Below are positions 1-8,500 of a DNA stretch of 29,797 nucleotides, piece by piece. The position numbers and the translations under genes were made by a program. Source of the DNA: Thermoplasmatota archaeon (GTDB lineage Archaea; Thermoplasmatota; Penumbrarchaeia; Penumbrarchaeales; Penumbrarchaeaceae); the NCBI GenBank assembly GCA_030600725.1, contig JAUVLN010000001.1:1-29797 (forward strand). The letters run 5' to 3'. Each line of letters begins with the position of its first letter. Position 1 is the first letter of the stretch. Below the pieces are notes generated by a model. The model saw only the letters and a program-made list of their open reading frames with translations, was not told where the DNA came from and did no database searches.

Positions 1-1
1 A

Positions 2-46
2 GGTTAAGAAGAGAGGATTGAATGCGTGATGAACTAAAAAAATCAC
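2..46 (-). repeat. Copy 1 of a ~45-bp inverted repeat (partner 25383-25426)
   Basis: This stretch matches the reverse complement of 25383-25426 over about 45 bases with a single one-base indel. It includes a small hairpin (GTGAT / ATCAC arms around an A/T-run) and a pyrimidine-rich tail. The copy is at the window edge, so its outer limit is unknown. Both copies sit in AT-rich non-coding DNA and lie 25.4 kb apart in opposite orientation. It may be the end of a mobile element or a dispersed RNA-type repeat; the sequence does not decide which. Confidence 0.75.
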
Positions 47-250
47 TTACTCCCGCCAGCACCAAATTGATTAGGAAATACATAAATGTTGAGGCGAATA
101 TCAGGTCGAGTCCGTTGCAATGCGTTGCATCCCAACTTTGACAGATCGAATATGATCTGAAACGATACTTCGGTGAAGGTTGGATGAATCTACCGATTCA
201 TCAGGATCTGAGCCTCTCAATGTTGGGAGAAGCCTCACTTTGACACTCAT

Positions 251-298
251 CTGTACTCATATGTCAAAGTTAGGCTGTACTCATATGTCAAAGTTAGG
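251..298 (+). repeat. Two perfect tandem copies of a 24-bp unit
   Basis: Positions 251-274 and 275-298 are identical 24-bp units containing CATATGTCAAAGTTAGG. The core TGTCAAAGTT occurs in inverted form at 134-143, so this may be a multi-site binding region or the scar of slippage. Confidence 0.85.
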
Positions 299-400
299 TT
301 GCATAGAAAAACAACACCTGATGCAACGCCTCAAGATCCGGGAGATTATGGAGTATGAAATGATACCAAAGGGATTCGGGGATTTGAGAATTTTCTTTTG

Positions 401-430
401 GTGTCCCAAAAACGAGAGTTTTAGGGACAC
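401..430. other. Strong hairpin with a GAGA tetraloop
   Basis: GTGTCCC (401-407) pairs with GGGACAC (424-430), and AAAAC (409-413) pairs with GTTTT (418-422), with one A/A mismatch between them. The loop is GAGA, a GNRA-type RNA tetraloop. Further stems follow at 486-504 (TGGAAAAT / ATTTTCCA, 3-base loop) and 531-586 (CCTGAAAA / TTTTCAGG). Seen directly; a transcript is inferred. Confidence 0.55.
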
Positions 431-636
431 TTTTGTTTCCGACTTGGTCCGAATATCAGATAATGCAGTAGCATTTTCTTATGTGTGGAAAATTACATTT
501 TCCAAACAAATCGGAAACGAACCCTCGAATCCTGAAAACACCCTTGAGGATATTAAAAAAGTACCGATTAATGATTCCTTTTCAGGGGGGATCAGGAAAG
601 TGAGTGGAAATGAATGTTTTAAAATTTTGAAATATA

Positions 637-1236
637 TTACGTATTAATCTCTTTAATTAAATGGTACATAAAGGTGATTGGATTGCTTTCACTATGAAAT
701 ATTTTATTATTCGAATCTCGGTGGTATTTTTCCAATTTTTCCGCATTTCTTGTTGCTTGAGAAATTTTATCTTTTAATATAGAATAATCATCTTTTGTTG
801 TACTCTCTGATTCAGTTAACTCTTTCCATTTTTGTTTTGTGTCTTCTTTTGTCAATGAACCTTGAATAAAATTATAATGTAATAGAAACCATATTTCAAT
901 ATTTGGATTGGAAAAGGCAAATTTAATATTCTCTTTTTCTGCAGATAGATAACAGTTATCAATATCTGTGGGGTTTTTGTCATCTAAATCAAAAGCAATC
1001 CACAATTGATCTGTACCATTGAGTAATAATCTGTGAGATCTTTTTTCACTTCTTGCGTTTCTGAGCATATTTTTAATATCTGTACAACCAGTATAAATTG
1101 GTATTATTTCTATGTTTTTCTTACCCTCTTTAAATGAGTTTAAGTATTCTATCTCGGTTTTCTCTCCTTCGCATATAATGATAATTTTTGGGTTAAATGT
1201 CCTTCCTCTATCTTTCCTTTTTTTATAAGAACTCAT
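637..1236 (-). CDS. rloB: RloB-like protein of a RloA/RloB (AbiL-type) defence pair
   Basis: This 199-aa protein has the RloB family layout. A basic N-terminus leads into a hydrophobic strand ending in CEGEKTE (about residues 22-28). FDLDDK follows near residue 83, then SNPNIEIWFLLHY near residue 110, the usual landmarks of the family. RloB is thought to have a TOPRIM-like nuclease fold and is found beside an AAA ATPase in restriction-linked loci and in the AbiL abortive-infection system. Its ATG overlaps the stop of rloA by one base (TAATG), so the pair is translationally coupled. Codon use is strongly AT-rich compared with genes after 2.7 kb, which points to horizontal transfer. The defence role is inferred from family and partner. 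Confidence 0.85.
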   Translation of the reverse strand: MSSYKKRKDRGRTFNPKIIIICEGEKTEIEYLNSFKEGKKNIEIIPIYTGCTDIKNMLRNARSEKRSHRLLLNGTDQLWIAFDLDDKNPTDIDNCYLSAEKENIKFAFSNPNIEIWFLLHYNFIQGSLTKEDTKQKWKELTESESTTKDDYSILKDKISQATRNAEKLEKYHRDSNNKIFHSESNPITFMYHLIKEINT

Positions 1237-2513
1237 TAAAAAACCTCGTTGAGGTAATCAATATATGGAATTGCCCCATACCTTCCATCAAGATATGCTT
1301 TTAATAGTATTTTATCAAATCTTTGATTATATTCTAATAGAGAGAAGAGATCAGTACTACCGTCAGTATCTCTTTTTTCTGTAAACCATATTTGATCTCT
1401 TCTGAATATTTTTTGATCCAATAAATTCAAATCGTGAGTTGTAACGATTAATTGAGCATTCTTCTTATTATATTTTGGATTATTAAACAATTCCACTAAG
1501 AATTTTGATAATAAATGGTGAATCTTAATATCTAATTCGTCAACAAGCAAAACATAACCATTCTCCAATGCTGAAATCCATGGCCCTAATAATGAGAAAA
1601 ATCTCTGAGTTCCATGAGATTCTTCAGTAAAAAAATTTAGAGAATAATCGTTTTCAATCCCATTCTCATTTTTATATCGATGGTCAAAAGTAATTTCTCT
1701 ATGAGTCACCTCAATTTCATCCAATGAATTTGTGTTCAATGTTTTTTCGATATCTTTTGAAAGATTTTGGGGTATGGTTGATTTTTCATACTTTTGAATT
1801 TCTGCGTGAATATTTGATATGCCAAAATCAGCGATATTAATTAATTTCGTTACTTTATTTCTAAAACTCTCATCATTCATCATGCTTGATGCTGTAAAGT
1901 CTAAGATGCCTAGAACATCATTTGCACCAATATCTCGTAAGGAATTTTTAAACCAATTATATGCCACTATCGCATCATGATAATTCCATTGTGCTAGACT
2001 TGATAATAATAGTACATTTGGTCTAGTTTTTTCCATAATATTTTTAATTGTTGTCTTATCCTTTTTAGGGATGTTTGAATCAATAATATTGTCCATTTCT
2101 CTTTCAAATAAAGTCCTTTTTCTTCCTTTCGGATAATAATATAATTTTTCTTCCATTACTTGATTGGATTTTAAGGATAAGAAATAAGAATATCTGACAT
2201 CATCATGTATGAAAATAATTGAATATTTTGTAGGTTCCTTTGAGTTATTATCATTAAACTTAAACGGTGTTATTAACGAAATGTTTTCATCTACTTTAAA
2301 TTGATGTGAATTAATTACTAGGTGTTTCAACACCATGAGAGAGTATATAATATTTGTTTTTCCAGATGCATTTGGTCCATAAATTATTGAAGATCTCAAT
2401 AATTTATCATTTTTTAGGGTTTCAATAATTGTGTGGTCATCTTTCTTTTTAATTCGATTAGATGCAAGTAAACTAAGAGATACTTTTTCATTGATCGATC
2501 GAAAATTTTCCAC
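1236..2513 (-). CDS. rloA: RloA-like AAA/ABC-type ATPase (defence)
   Basis: This 425-aa ATPase shows a Walker A motif GPNASGKTN (about residues 45-53), a signature-like EESHGTQRF (near 297), a Walker B VLLVDELD (near 322) and a late TTHDLNLLD switch. This is the arrangement of PF13304-type ATPases that partner RloB/AbiLii. It should power or license the nuclease partner encoded just downstream. The called start is a GTG. In-frame codons upstream spell I-L-I-E-Y-S before V-E-N-F-R-S-I, which matches the usual N-terminus of this family, but the codon where Met is expected (2529-2531) reads ATA. The true start is therefore either the GTG at 2513 or a damaged or unusual start at 2531. AT-rich composition matches rloB. 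Confidence 0.85.
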   Translation of the reverse strand: MENFRSINEKVSLSLLASNRIKKKDDHTIIETLKNDKLLRSSIIYGPNASGKTNIIYSLMVLKHLVINSHQFKVDENISLITPFKFNDNNSKEPTKYSIIFIHDDVRYSYFLSLKSNQVMEEKLYYYPKGRKRTLFEREMDNIIDSNIPKKDKTTIKNIMEKTRPNVLLLSSLAQWNYHDAIVAYNWFKNSLRDIGANDVLGILDFTASSMMNDESFRNKVTKLINIADFGISNIHAEIQKYEKSTIPQNLSKDIEKTLNTNSLDEIEVTHREITFDHRYKNENGIENDYSLNFFTEESHGTQRFFSLLGPWISALENGYVLLVDELDIKIHHLLSKFLVELFNNPKYNKKNAQLIVTTHDLNLLDQKIFRRDQIWFTEKRDTDGSTDLFSLLEYNQRFDKILLKAYLDGRYGAIPYIDYLNEVF

Positions 2514-2723
2514 AGAATATTCTATTAATATATTAACACCCCCGTTTCTCCCTATATGGAGATATTTTCACAACAACAAGGCATTAAAGCCAATCTATAT
2601 AAATATTATCCCTCTATGGTGCAAAATTGTCGCTTAAGACCAACATAACGAGGGCGACATAATAATCTATCATTTTTCCTTTTTCCGCATAATGTGGAGC
2701 ACAATATTTTATTTGTATAGGTG

Positions 2724-3430
2724 ATGAAAGGATTATATCCCCATTCCCCATTAGGGACTATTGTGGGGGCCGTATCACGTATTTTCTGGAGAAGTTTACC
2801 CTGAAGCCGCTGCTCAGGCTCTTCCTGATCAAGGAGATCAAGGGGCGATCCAATCTCAGTAGTGATAAGGCCCAGCTCATGGCGGTCAACCACAACAGCC
2901 ACATCGACGAGTTCGTCGTGATGGTCCCAATGCTCACAATCTCGAAGAGGGCGACCCACTTCTTCGCGGACAAGAAGCACTTCTTCGAGGGGAAGTTCTA
3001 CTTCAAGCTCCTTGCCAAGAGGTTCCAGGCGATCCCGATCGACAGGGGGACGGGAAATGCCGATAAGGCGTTAAAAATAGGTGAGAGGTACCTCAACAAG
3101 GGGGACAACATCATAATCTATCCGGAGGGGACCAGGGGGCACTCCAACAGGCTGATCAGGGGGAAGGTTGGAGTGGCCAAACTGGCCCTCTGGACCGGCA
3201 GACCGGTTATCCCGATAGCCATCTGGGGGACACACATACTGATGCCGAAAGGGGTCCACAAACCCACCATCAAGAAGATCGTCAGGATAAACATCGGAGA
3301 GCCCATGACATTCGAGGAGTACAAGGGCAGGGCCGACGACCCCCGGGCCCTTCGTGAGGTGACAGATCAGATCATGGTGCGGATCGGGGAACTGCTCGGC
3401 CAGGAGTACGACCCGGAATACAGGGGATGA
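2724..3430 (+). CDS. PlsC-type 1-acylglycerol-phosphate acyltransferase, apparent N-terminal frameshift
   Basis: The protein carries the acyltransferase motif NHNSHID, a second block IPIDRG, and YPEGTR further on, then PVIPIAIWG. These are the conserved blocks of the PlsC/LPLAT family, which transfers acyl groups to phosphorylated glycerol at the membrane. The first ATG in the main frame (2879) sits only four residues before the catalytic motif, so about 40 residues would be missing. Upstream sequence in the same frame encodes a plausible N-terminus (GRITYFLEKF, then KPLLRLFLIKEIKGR) but has no ATG, GTG or TTG. An ATG at 2724 lies in another frame; the two join if one G is restored in the G-run at 2765-2769. 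This is either a real frameshift or a base-calling error. Archaeal membrane lipids are ethers, so the substrate is uncertain. Confidence 0.8.
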
Positions 3431-3439
3431 ACGCCAGTA

Positions 3440-4207
3440 CTACTCCCAGACGATAGAAGGTGCGCCCTTCTTTTTCTTGTGCGGCTTCCTGTGACGTTTC
3501 TCCTTGTGCTTCCTGCGTGCCTCCTTCCTGGCCCGCTCCCCGTCGATATCATCCACCAACCTCCGTTCACCCAGGGAGATGAGCATCCTTCTGGATGTCT
3601 CATTGTCCCCGTCGAGGAGTAGACATTTCTGGAATGAGTATACGGCACCGGTCCGATCACCGATCTGCCTGAGCGCCACCCCCCGGTTTGACCATGCTTT
3701 CGAGTATCCCTCATCCTCCTCGATGGCCCTGTCGAAGAATGATAGGGCACTGGAATAATCCTCCTCAAGGATGGAGATTATAATGCCCTTCAGGGTGAGT
3801 GATATCGCATCGTGACCGTCCAACTCGATCGAGGTGTCGATCTCCAAGAGGGCACCACTGTAATCCTTCATCGCATAGAGGACCCTCCCGAGGAGGAGGT
3901 GCGCCCTGGCGTTTCCCGGGTCCAACCTGCACGCACGGTCTGCCGCCCTCTTTGCCATCTCGATCTTTCCCAGGTCCTCGAGGGCGGATGCCTTCGCCAT
4001 CCAGAGTTCCGGGTCGGAAAGATGCAGGACAAGGGCCATGTCAAAGCGTTTCAGGGCCTCTTCGAGGTCCCCCCTCTCCCGGAGGTACAGGCCTTCAAGA
4101 TACAGGAAACGGGTCCTGTCCACGGAGCGTCTCAGTTCCTTGAGTGCCGATCTTGCCCTCTTTAGATTATGTTTCCTGAGATGTATGAGAAAATCCTGTT
4201 CGTGCAT
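3440..4207 (-). CDS. TPR-repeat protein with a basic C-terminal tail
   Basis: The 255-aa protein is built from about five or six tetratricopeptide repeats. Recurring G-x-A and A-x-x-x-A-x-x-x-D-P spacing is visible, for example around RACRLDPGNARAHLLLGRVL and DRAIEEDEGYSKAWSNRG. TPR arrays act as protein-protein scaffolds. The last 35 residues are very rich in Lys, Arg and His (KEKRHRKPHKKKKG), which suggests contact with nucleic acid or an acidic partner. It starts two bases after the stop of the zinc protein upstream, so the two are co-transcribed. It ends convergently ten bases from the acyltransferase stop. No specific function is recognised. Confidence 0.85.
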   Translation of the reverse strand: MHEQDFLIHLRKHNLKRARSALKELRRSVDRTRFLYLEGLYLRERGDLEEALKRFDMALVLHLSDPELWMAKASALEDLGKIEMAKRAADRACRLDPGNARAHLLLGRVLYAMKDYSGALLEIDTSIELDGHDAISLTLKGIIISILEEDYSSALSFFDRAIEEDEGYSKAWSNRGVALRQIGDRTGAVYSFQKCLLLDGDNETSRRMLISLGERRLVDDIDGERARKEARRKHKEKRHRKPHKKKKGAPSIVWE

Positions 4208-4209
4208 GT

Positions 4210-4662
4210 TCAGGACCCCTCCTCCTGCTCTCTGCCAAGGCTTTCGATGTCAACGGTGAACACGTACCTGATGGGTTTCCTCTCCCATTTGCCCGTCCAG
4301 TACCTGCACATGCCGCACATCTTCCCCGTGTTCACGGTCCACCCGTAGAGCGTCGCGTTCTTGATCGATGACATCTTCCCGCCGCACACGGGACAGTTGC
4401 TCTTCCTGGAAGGGCGATCCAGATCCCTGCAGTGGGCGATGATGTCGACCCCCTCGGTGGAGGCGGCGATCCTTCTCAGTCGGCCCGCGGAGAGCTTGAA
4501 GTTGCCCCCGTACCTCTCCTTCAGTATGTTCCTCACAAGTCTGTGCAGCAGCGTCTGAGAACGGATGGTCCTGGCCTCCGAAAGGATCTCCAATATCATC
4601 TCGGATACCTGAGAACCATTGGGAATCCTGTAGCCCCCCTTGGCGGGGCTTGAGCCTTCCAT
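4210..4662 (-). CDS. Uncharacterised zinc-binding protein with helical N-terminal domain
   Basis: This 150-aa protein has a helical N-terminal region (about residues 17-72) that could be a winged-helix-like module. A C-terminal half follows with CPVCGGK and CGMC about 22 residues apart, a four-Cys treble-clef or zinc-ribbon site. The combination suggests a nucleic-acid-binding role, but I do not recognise the family. It is the first gene of a two-gene operon with the TPR protein. Upstream lies an inverted motif CGCAT-GA-ATGCG near 4698-4709 and an A/T-rich promoter-like stretch. Confidence 0.75.
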   Translation of the reverse strand: MEGSSPAKGGYRIPNGSQVSEMILEILSEARTIRSQTLLHRLVRNILKERYGGNFKLSAGRLRRIAASTEGVDIIAHCRDLDRPSRKSNCPVCGGKMSSIKNATLYGWTVNTGKMCGMCRYWTGKWERKPIRYVFTVDIESLGREQEEGS

Positions 4663-4821
4663 GGCAGCCCTATGGAGTTGAAATTAAAAAAAGCAATCGC
4701 ATGAATGCGGTGAAGTTCGGATGGGTTTTATTTTTTGGAGTTCGATCTATGTATAAGTCCAAAATCGATGCTCATCCGTAAGTTTCTCACGTCGCTTATA
4801 AGTGATTCGAAACTTCGAAAC

Positions 4822-4870
4822 CTAACCAACCAGATCGTCGCTTATACTAGCGGTTGGTTGGTTTTCTTTT
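4822..4870 (+). ncRNA. Candidate small RNA / terminator-like hairpin, unit 1
   Basis: A 10-bp stem (4822-4831 with 4852-4861; AACCAACC / GGTTGGTT core) closes a 20-base loop and is followed by TTTTCTTTT. It looks like an intrinsic terminator, but the loop sequence is conserved across units, which a simple terminator would not need. Expression is inferred. Confidence 0.45.
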
Positions 4871-4956
4871 AAGGTAACGAATGAAAACGTTGTCTTGAAC
4901 CTTGAAGAACTCGTAAGTTTCTCACGTCAATTACAAATGCCACGAAACTTCGAAAC

Positions 4957-5005
4957 CTAACCAACCAGATCGTCGCTTATACTAGTGGTTGGTTGGTTTT
5001 CTTTT
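4957..5005 (+). ncRNA. Candidate small RNA / terminator-like hairpin, unit 2
   Basis: This is the same stem and tail as unit 1, with one base change at the end of the loop (4986). The preceding first hairpin of this unit has lost the GTCGCTTATA loop, although its outer AAGTTTC / GAAACTT arms are intact. Confidence 0.45.
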
Positions 5006-5089
5006 AAGGCAACGAATAAAAGCGTTGTCTTGAACCTTGAAGAACTCGTAAGTTTCTCACGTCGCTTATAAGTGATTCGAAACTTCGAG

Positions 5090-5140
5090 ACTCACCCCAA
5101 CATATCGTCGCTTATACTAGCGTTGGGGGAGTTTTATTTT
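5090..5140 (+). ncRNA. Candidate small RNA / terminator-like hairpin, unit 3, re-paired stem
   Basis: The stem here is a different sequence. CCCCAAC (5095-5101) pairs with GTTGGGG (5122-5128), and ACTC (5090-5093) pairs with GAGT (5129-5132) around one bulged A. The 20-base loop is the same as in units 1 and 2 at 18 or more positions. The tail is TTTTATTTT. Both sides of the stem changed together, which supports selection on RNA structure. Confidence 0.5.
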
Positions 5141-5165
5141 AAGGTAACGAATGAAAACGTTGTCT

Positions 5166-5209
5166 TAAAAGAAAAAGCGGACGGGGAAAGGGGAAATCAA
5201 ACCCCGTCC
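5166..5209 (-). terminator. Intrinsic-type terminator on the minus strand (downstream of eS17)
   Basis: GGACGGGG / CCCCGTCC form an 8-bp stem (5179-5186, 5202-5209). On the minus strand it is followed by GCTTTTTCTTTT. A second T-run on the same strand lies nearer the eS17 stop, about 5264-5275. Confidence 0.6.
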
Positions 5210-5320
5210 TTAGGTCGGGATGCATACGGGTAGCCCGGGCGGCTCCCCATGTACAATAAACAAGAAAAAAAAAAGGTATTAATACAGGGGCCAAGGGGTT
5301 AGGCGAAAGTACCTGTGGAA

Positions 5321-5518
5321 CTATATCTTCCTGGCCAGGACCTTCTGGTACCTGGTGATGTATCCGGCCACCCTGTTCCTTACCTTATGTGAGTGGAAAT
5401 CCGCCAGCTTCCCCGCGGATTCCTTGTTGTTCTGAAAGTCATTGTTGAAATGCTCCGGATACCTCTTGAGCAGTTCGATGGCGGACCTTTTTATGAATGT
5501 AGGCCTGATATTTCCCAT
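5321..5518 (-). CDS. rps17e: Archaeal ribosomal protein eS17
   Basis: The 65-aa product is a small-subunit ribosomal protein of the eS17 family, which exists in archaea and eukaryotes only. Diagnostic parts are the N-terminal MGNIRPTFIKR, the DFQNNK block and the C-terminal KVRNRVAGYITRY. Length is normal for the archaeal form. I chose the ATG at 5518 over the GTG at 5527 because AGGTGA (5524-5529) sits five bases upstream of the ATG and overlaps the GTG. A perfect palindromic TATA element lies upstream at 5555-5568. Confidence 0.96.
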   Translation of the reverse strand: MGNIRPTFIKRSAIELLKRYPEHFNNDFQNNKESAGKLADFHSHKVRNRVAGYITRYQKVLARKI

Positions 5519-5554
5519 TGACTTCACCTATTGCGAGGCGAGCGAGAGGAGTTC

Positions 5555-5568
5555 ACGTATATATACGT
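5555..5568 (-). promoter_or_regulatory. Palindromic TATA element upstream of eS17
   Basis: ACGTATATATACGT is a perfect 14-bp palindrome about 37 bases upstream of the eS17 start. Its centre fits an archaeal TATA box with transcription starting about 25 bases downstream. Confidence 0.6.
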
Positions 5569-5596
5569 TGTCCAGATAACGGACGGATGGTCCCGT

Positions 5597-8500
5597 CTAC
5601 TCCTCCAGAAGTTCCTCCAATTCCCCCTCCTCGAAGTCATCCAAAACCTCATCCTTCAAGCTTCCCCTGAAGTCAAGCGGATCGTAGAGGTACCCGCAGT
5701 CGTCGCACTCGTCGAGGCCGCCCCTGATCACGGATCCGCACTCGGGGCACGACCACACGTCGAGGTCCTTGTCGATCATCTCTATCTCCTCGGAGCCTTT
5801 CCTCGAGAGGACCAGGAAAACGACTACCGTGATGAAAAGAAGTAAGACCAGGCCGACGAGTATGATCAATCCCGTGCTTATCTCAGGGGGAGGCGGATCG
5901 GAACCGGGAACAACGGTGATGGTCATGGTGTGGTTCACCGTGACCGTCCCGTCCGATACCCGCAGGGTTACGATGTAAACCCCCGTGATCTTGTATGAAT
6001 ATGACGCCTTCTCCCCCACGTACTCCCTCTGGAGACCGTCCCTGTCGTCGAAATCCCAGATGAACGTAAGTTCATCACCGTCCGGGTCCACGGTCCCCGA
6101 GGCGTCAAAGAGGATCTCGCTCCCGACGATCACATTGGTCTCGGGACCTTTGACCGATATCACAGGTTCACTGTTCTCCACGATCAGGGAGAAATCCGCC
6201 GTTCTGGCTATGAAGTGGCCGTCATCCGCCTCGAAATAATATGTGTGGGAGCCCGGATCAAGGTCAACGGGGGACGATCCGTAGAAGCTGTACCTGATCG
6301 GATCGACGATGCCCTCGGAGGAGAGTCCTATGGGTTCACCCCCGTCGATGACAAGCCTCACCCATATCGGATCCTCCCCGTCCGCGTCCTTGTATTCCAC
6401 CCTGAATTCCATGCCCGCATTCGAATCCGCCTCCCTCACATCGCTTTCCGGCCTGTGCCTCAGGTTGGGGGCGTTGTTATCCATTATCCCCACCGCATAG
6501 TATCCGGCGGTCAATTCCGAGAAGTTCCCGTATCCGGCCTCCTCCACGAGGACCCCACCCGAAGCGGGCGGTGCATCCCAGATCCCATCATGATATCTGT
6601 ACACCTTGATCAGGTCCTCATGCATCCGTATGGGAAACTCCTTACCGGCATGCCCCATCGTTACGTTGATCCACTCGAATAGATAGGAGGCGTAGGTGGG
6701 AAGTGGTGTGAACTCCAGGTGGCATACAAATATCGCGCCGGGAGCTTCCGGGGGCATCTCGGGGATGGTAATATCCACCATGCCCCTGCCGTTGGGTTCC
6801 GATATCCCGAAGGACATCTTCACAATGATCCCATTGTAGAAGTCGGTGAACTCCTCGACTACCCTCTTGAGCAAAGTCACATTTACAGACGCCTCTCCGG
6901 ACGCCCTCATCTCATCGAATACGCGTAGGGTCAGCTTTTTCGTGCCCACTCCGTCAAGGGTCACCTCGGTTAACGCGTCCGGCCCTTCGTAGATCGGAGC
7001 CTCCTCCCCCTCGATATACCAGGAGTAGGTTAGATGGTCCCCGTCACCATCGTATGAGAGGGAGCCGTTCAGCGTTATAGTCTCCTCCGGGAAAGCCATC
7101 AGGGCTTCGCCGGGGGAGGAGATCACCGCAACGGGTGCGAGGTTCCTGTCGCCGATGGATAAAAGCGTACCCCCAGATAGGGAGATGATCATATGCTTCT
7201 TCGAAATGGACGGCTCTCCACGGGGACGGGCATCCAGGGGAAGGGTCCATCTCATCTCGTATCCCCCGCTTCCATCGGGCGAATATGAGGTGACGATCCA
7301 GGGGTCCGCCCCTACGATCGTGTAGAAGGAACTCCCCCCCGATATCGCCCTGGTGATCGGTTCAAGGGGCATAGAGATGTTGGATATTATGGTCCCATTG
7401 TTCAGGTACATGAACAATATCCTGCCATCCACCTGCATGGATATCACACTGGCGGCTTCGGAGACCGCTGGTGGGGCGATCATATCGTAGGGAAGGGGGG
7501 AGGTCCAGATCAGGTCCACGCCAGTGATATTGTCCGGTGCGCCCTCATCCGTATCCTCTGCGTCAACGATCCCATCCTCGTTATCGTCGGGGTTGGAATC
7601 CAGCACCGCAACCACCATGCTGCTCACTGCGATCAGTTTACCGTTAACATACGAAAGGGAGAGTATATCGTCGGAGAAGATGGCGGACAGTTCCATGGTA
7701 TGTATCAGTGATCCGTTGTTTGCATCGATGATCTTTATCATATCGTCATCTGCAATATATATCTCACCGAGTGAGGCTGCAATGGGGCAGTGCTCCGTGC
7801 CCACCGCCACCTTCCACCTGGCCATTCCGTCATCGTCATCGTAAGCGGTCATATTTCCATCCGAGGTGATGACTATCACATTTCCTCCAGCGATCATTAT
7901 AGGGGCCGCTGCAGGGGCGGGAAGGGGTTTCCTCCAGAGGACATCGCCCGCGCTCATCCGGGTGTCCTCCTCCTCCTGATACGCCCCGTCGTTCACACCG
8001 TCCCGGAAACCTATCCAATCAAAGGCCCAGAGCGCCTGATCGTCGCCTATTGCGAACACCTTGTTCGCGAATGCCCAGGACTGCTCGTTCTCCATATGCA
8101 GCGCGGGCCTTCCGATTAGATTGGATGATGCGTTGGTGTAGGTCCAGAGCCTGCCTGTCCCACCGTTATCATCCGTCGATGTGTTCAGGGCCGTGAGGTC
8201 GCCCTGCGGCGTAGTAAAGAATAGGGCCGAACCCACGGCGGATGATGTTCCGGAACCCGCCAGGGAATCAAGCCACAAGGGCTCAACGGGATCGCTCCAC
8301 TCCCCCTCGAGGTCGTAGGACCAGTATGTCCGATTGCTCTGAAGCTCCCCCTGCGACCAACCTGTCCGTCCGGGCCCGCCCCCGGCGGATGTCCAGAAGC
8401 CCGTCAGTATCGGCCTGACGTAGATCTCGATGCTGTCTATATTGTCCTCTGTCGGCGTCACCTTATCCTTGGGTGCTGCCTCTATGATCCGCCCCACTAT

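Larger units (their letters stand above)
1..636. other. AT-rich stretch without a convincing gene; repeats and hairpins
   Basis: No recognisable protein is encoded before the end of rloB. The stretch holds a 24-bp tandem duplication (251-298), the motif AACTTTGACA in both orientations (134-143, and reversed at 262-271 and 286-295), an inverted pair GCGTTGCATC / GATGCAACGC (122-131, 320-329), and a series of hairpins between 401 and 587. A 155-codon open frame from 180 to 647 crosses all of these, lacks family resemblance and overlaps rloB convergently, so it is not called as a gene. Confidence 0.6.
4777..5167 (+). repeat. Three tandem 135-bp units with conserved-loop hairpins
   Basis: Units begin at 4777, 4912 and 5047, exactly 135 bp apart; the third stops at about 5167. 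Each unit has three parts. The first is a hairpin with AAGTTTC / GAAACTT arms. The second is a long-stem hairpin with a 20-base loop and a T-rich tail. The third is a small AACG / CGTT hairpin. The loop of the second hairpin keeps ATCGTCGCTTATACTAG in all three units, and the loop of the first hairpin repeats GTCGCTTATA in units 1 and 3. No protein is encoded. The plus strand is favoured because only that strand has T-tails after the stems. Confidence 0.9.

Noticed and set aside
360..640. Retron-type RNA next to the ATPase pair
   Set aside because: No reverse transcriptase gene is present in the window near it.
180..647. 155-codon open frame before rloB
   Set aside because: No family resemblance; it crosses a tandem duplication and several hairpins, starts with TTG without a ribosome-binding site, and overlaps rloB convergently.
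4777..5167. CRISPR array
   Set aside because: The units are near-identical throughout, with no spacer of variable sequence between short repeats.
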